Source of the DNA: Chloroflexota bacterium | GTDB taxonomy: Bacteria > Chloroflexota > Chloroflexia > Chloroflexales > Roseiflexaceae | DNA length: 64,000 nt | Direction: 5' to 3' | Assembly (NCBI GenBank): GCA_013388755.1 | Contig: JACAEQ010000052.1 | Span: 23,074 to 87,073 of the forward strand | Part shown: piece by piece, positions 63,601 through 64,000 of the stretch | Layout: every line of letters starts with the position of its first letter | Numbering within the stretch: the stretch's first letter is position 1 | Made by a program: the position numbers and the translations under genes | Notes under the pieces: model-generated | Seen by the model: only the letters and a program-made list of their open reading frames with translations | Told to the model about the DNA's origin: nothing | The model's database searches: none

Positions 63601-63876
63601 ACACGACGTCCGCGGTGGCGTACCAGCAGGGTGGCCTGGCGGGCGGCACGCCCTCCAGGGTCAAGCATCTGGCGGCGGGAAGGCGGTCGCACCGCGGAAC
63701 GAACGCTGCCCCGCCGGCGGATGAGCATTGGCATGCGCCCGGCTGGCCGATTGCGCACGTGACCGGGTCACTCCAGTCAAATAAGGCTTGATGCATCGCA
63801 CAGCCCCCCTCAAACCTCCCCCGGCTGGAGGGAGGAGGCGGACTCCTTCCCCCAGTGGGGGAGGGCCGGGGTGCTC
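63601..63876. mobile_element. composite B+C repeat element, copy 2
   Basis: Family B (63603-63780) joined directly to a family C core (AATAAGGCTTGATGCATCGCACAG then C/G hairpins), with the same junction as at 34936. The right end of C is missing because the element at 63877 begins there. Confidence 0.6.
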
Positions 63877-64000
63877 TCAGGTGTAGGGTTTTTCGCCGGA
63901 TGGCTTTGTGATGCGAAAAAACGAACTCGACATGGTGAGTGCCTTTTTTCGCATCCTGATGCCAAAAAAGCCACAAGCGTTGCAAAAACCCTACACTTGA
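63877..64000. mobile_element. palindromic MITE-like element at the right edge
   Basis: TCAGGTGTAGGGTTTTT (63877-63893) and AAAAACCCTACACTTGA (63984-64000) are 17-bp terminal inverted repeats with one mismatch. A second inverted pair, GATGCGAAAAAA (63910-63921) and TTTTTTCGCATC (63944-63955), lies inside. It is non-coding and AT-richer than its surroundings. It may extend beyond the window. Confidence 0.65.

Noticed and set aside
1..64000. tRNA or rRNA genes
   Set aside because: No cloverleaf with a GTTCRA-type T-arm and matching acceptor stem, and no rRNA-like stretch, was recognised on either strand by eye.

Overview
The window is high-GC bacterial DNA with dense, mostly single-domain genes. 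The gene complement fits Chloroflexota, class Chloroflexia (Roseiflexus/Kouleothrix-like). Supporting points are a Tad/Flp pilus locus, menaquinone methyltransferase, an F420-type LLM oxidoreductase, lipoproteins with T/P-rich stalks, and many short palindromic repeats and heptanucleotide tracts between genes. The taxon is an inference from gene content; no rRNA or tRNA gene was seen.

Layout. 0-7 kb (minus strand): the upstream end of a Tad/Flp-type pilus or secretion locus that continues off the left edge. It holds a CpaB/SAF protein, a small membrane protein with a broken frame, two TadE-like pseudopilins, a 902-residue DUF11 surface protein, a CAP-domain protein and a membrane-anchored unknown. 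Heptanucleotide repeats sit in and between these genes. 7.4-13 kb: a VapBC toxin-antitoxin pair with a clear promoter, a methyltransferase, a stand-alone SbcD nuclease, an ABC-F ATPase and an LLM oxidoreductase. 13.5-19.5 kb: a 2004-residue alpha-2-macroglobulin lipoprotein that has lost its thioester. 19.7-29 kb: Gfo/Idh/MocA oxidoreductase, methyltransferase, asparaginase, CoaX, MenG, a DUF4230 protein, an Era GTPase with an extra N-terminal module, and an MFS exporter. 29-33 kb (minus): acyl-CoA synthetase, CoaA and ketopantoate reductase in one operon, so two unrelated pantothenate kinases lie 6 kb apart. 33-38 kb: a glycosyltransferase, a pseudo-CHAT/LysM/polysaccharide-deacetylase fusion and a split XdhC pair. 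38.6-44.4 kb (minus): a two-TM protein, a Nudix hydrolase, a double-length acyl-ACP-reductase-like protein and a large polytopic membrane protein. 44.6-49.3 kb: lepA, a PpiC-type lipoprotein, MazG and DUF951. 49.7-52 kb: an NfeD-stomatin pair. 52-55.6 kb (minus): a TPR protein and two overlapping glycosyltransferases. 55.9-57.7 kb: larB and larE for the nickel-pincer cofactor. 58-63.6 kb: a BMP-type nucleoside ABC importer.

Mobile and repeated DNA. At least seven families of short non-coding repeats occupy most intergenic gaps. The best supported (family C, about 121-141 bp, terminal repeats starting CAATACCTT) has two copies flanked by exact 10-bp direct repeats, so it has moved by transposition. 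Family A (terminal repeats AGAGCCTATCCGAAAAC) has four near-complete and two partial copies. A longer composite of families B and C occurs twice, and a further palindromic element sits at the right edge.

The most unusual protein-level observations are: the CHAT-like/TM/LysM/NodB fusion with both CHAT catalytic residues replaced; the AAR-like protein that keeps the nucleophilic cysteine but carries an extra N-terminal half; Era fused to two DUF2283-like repeats; the thioester-less macroglobulin; an NfeD lacking its serine; and an asparaginase with serine at both catalytic threonine positions.
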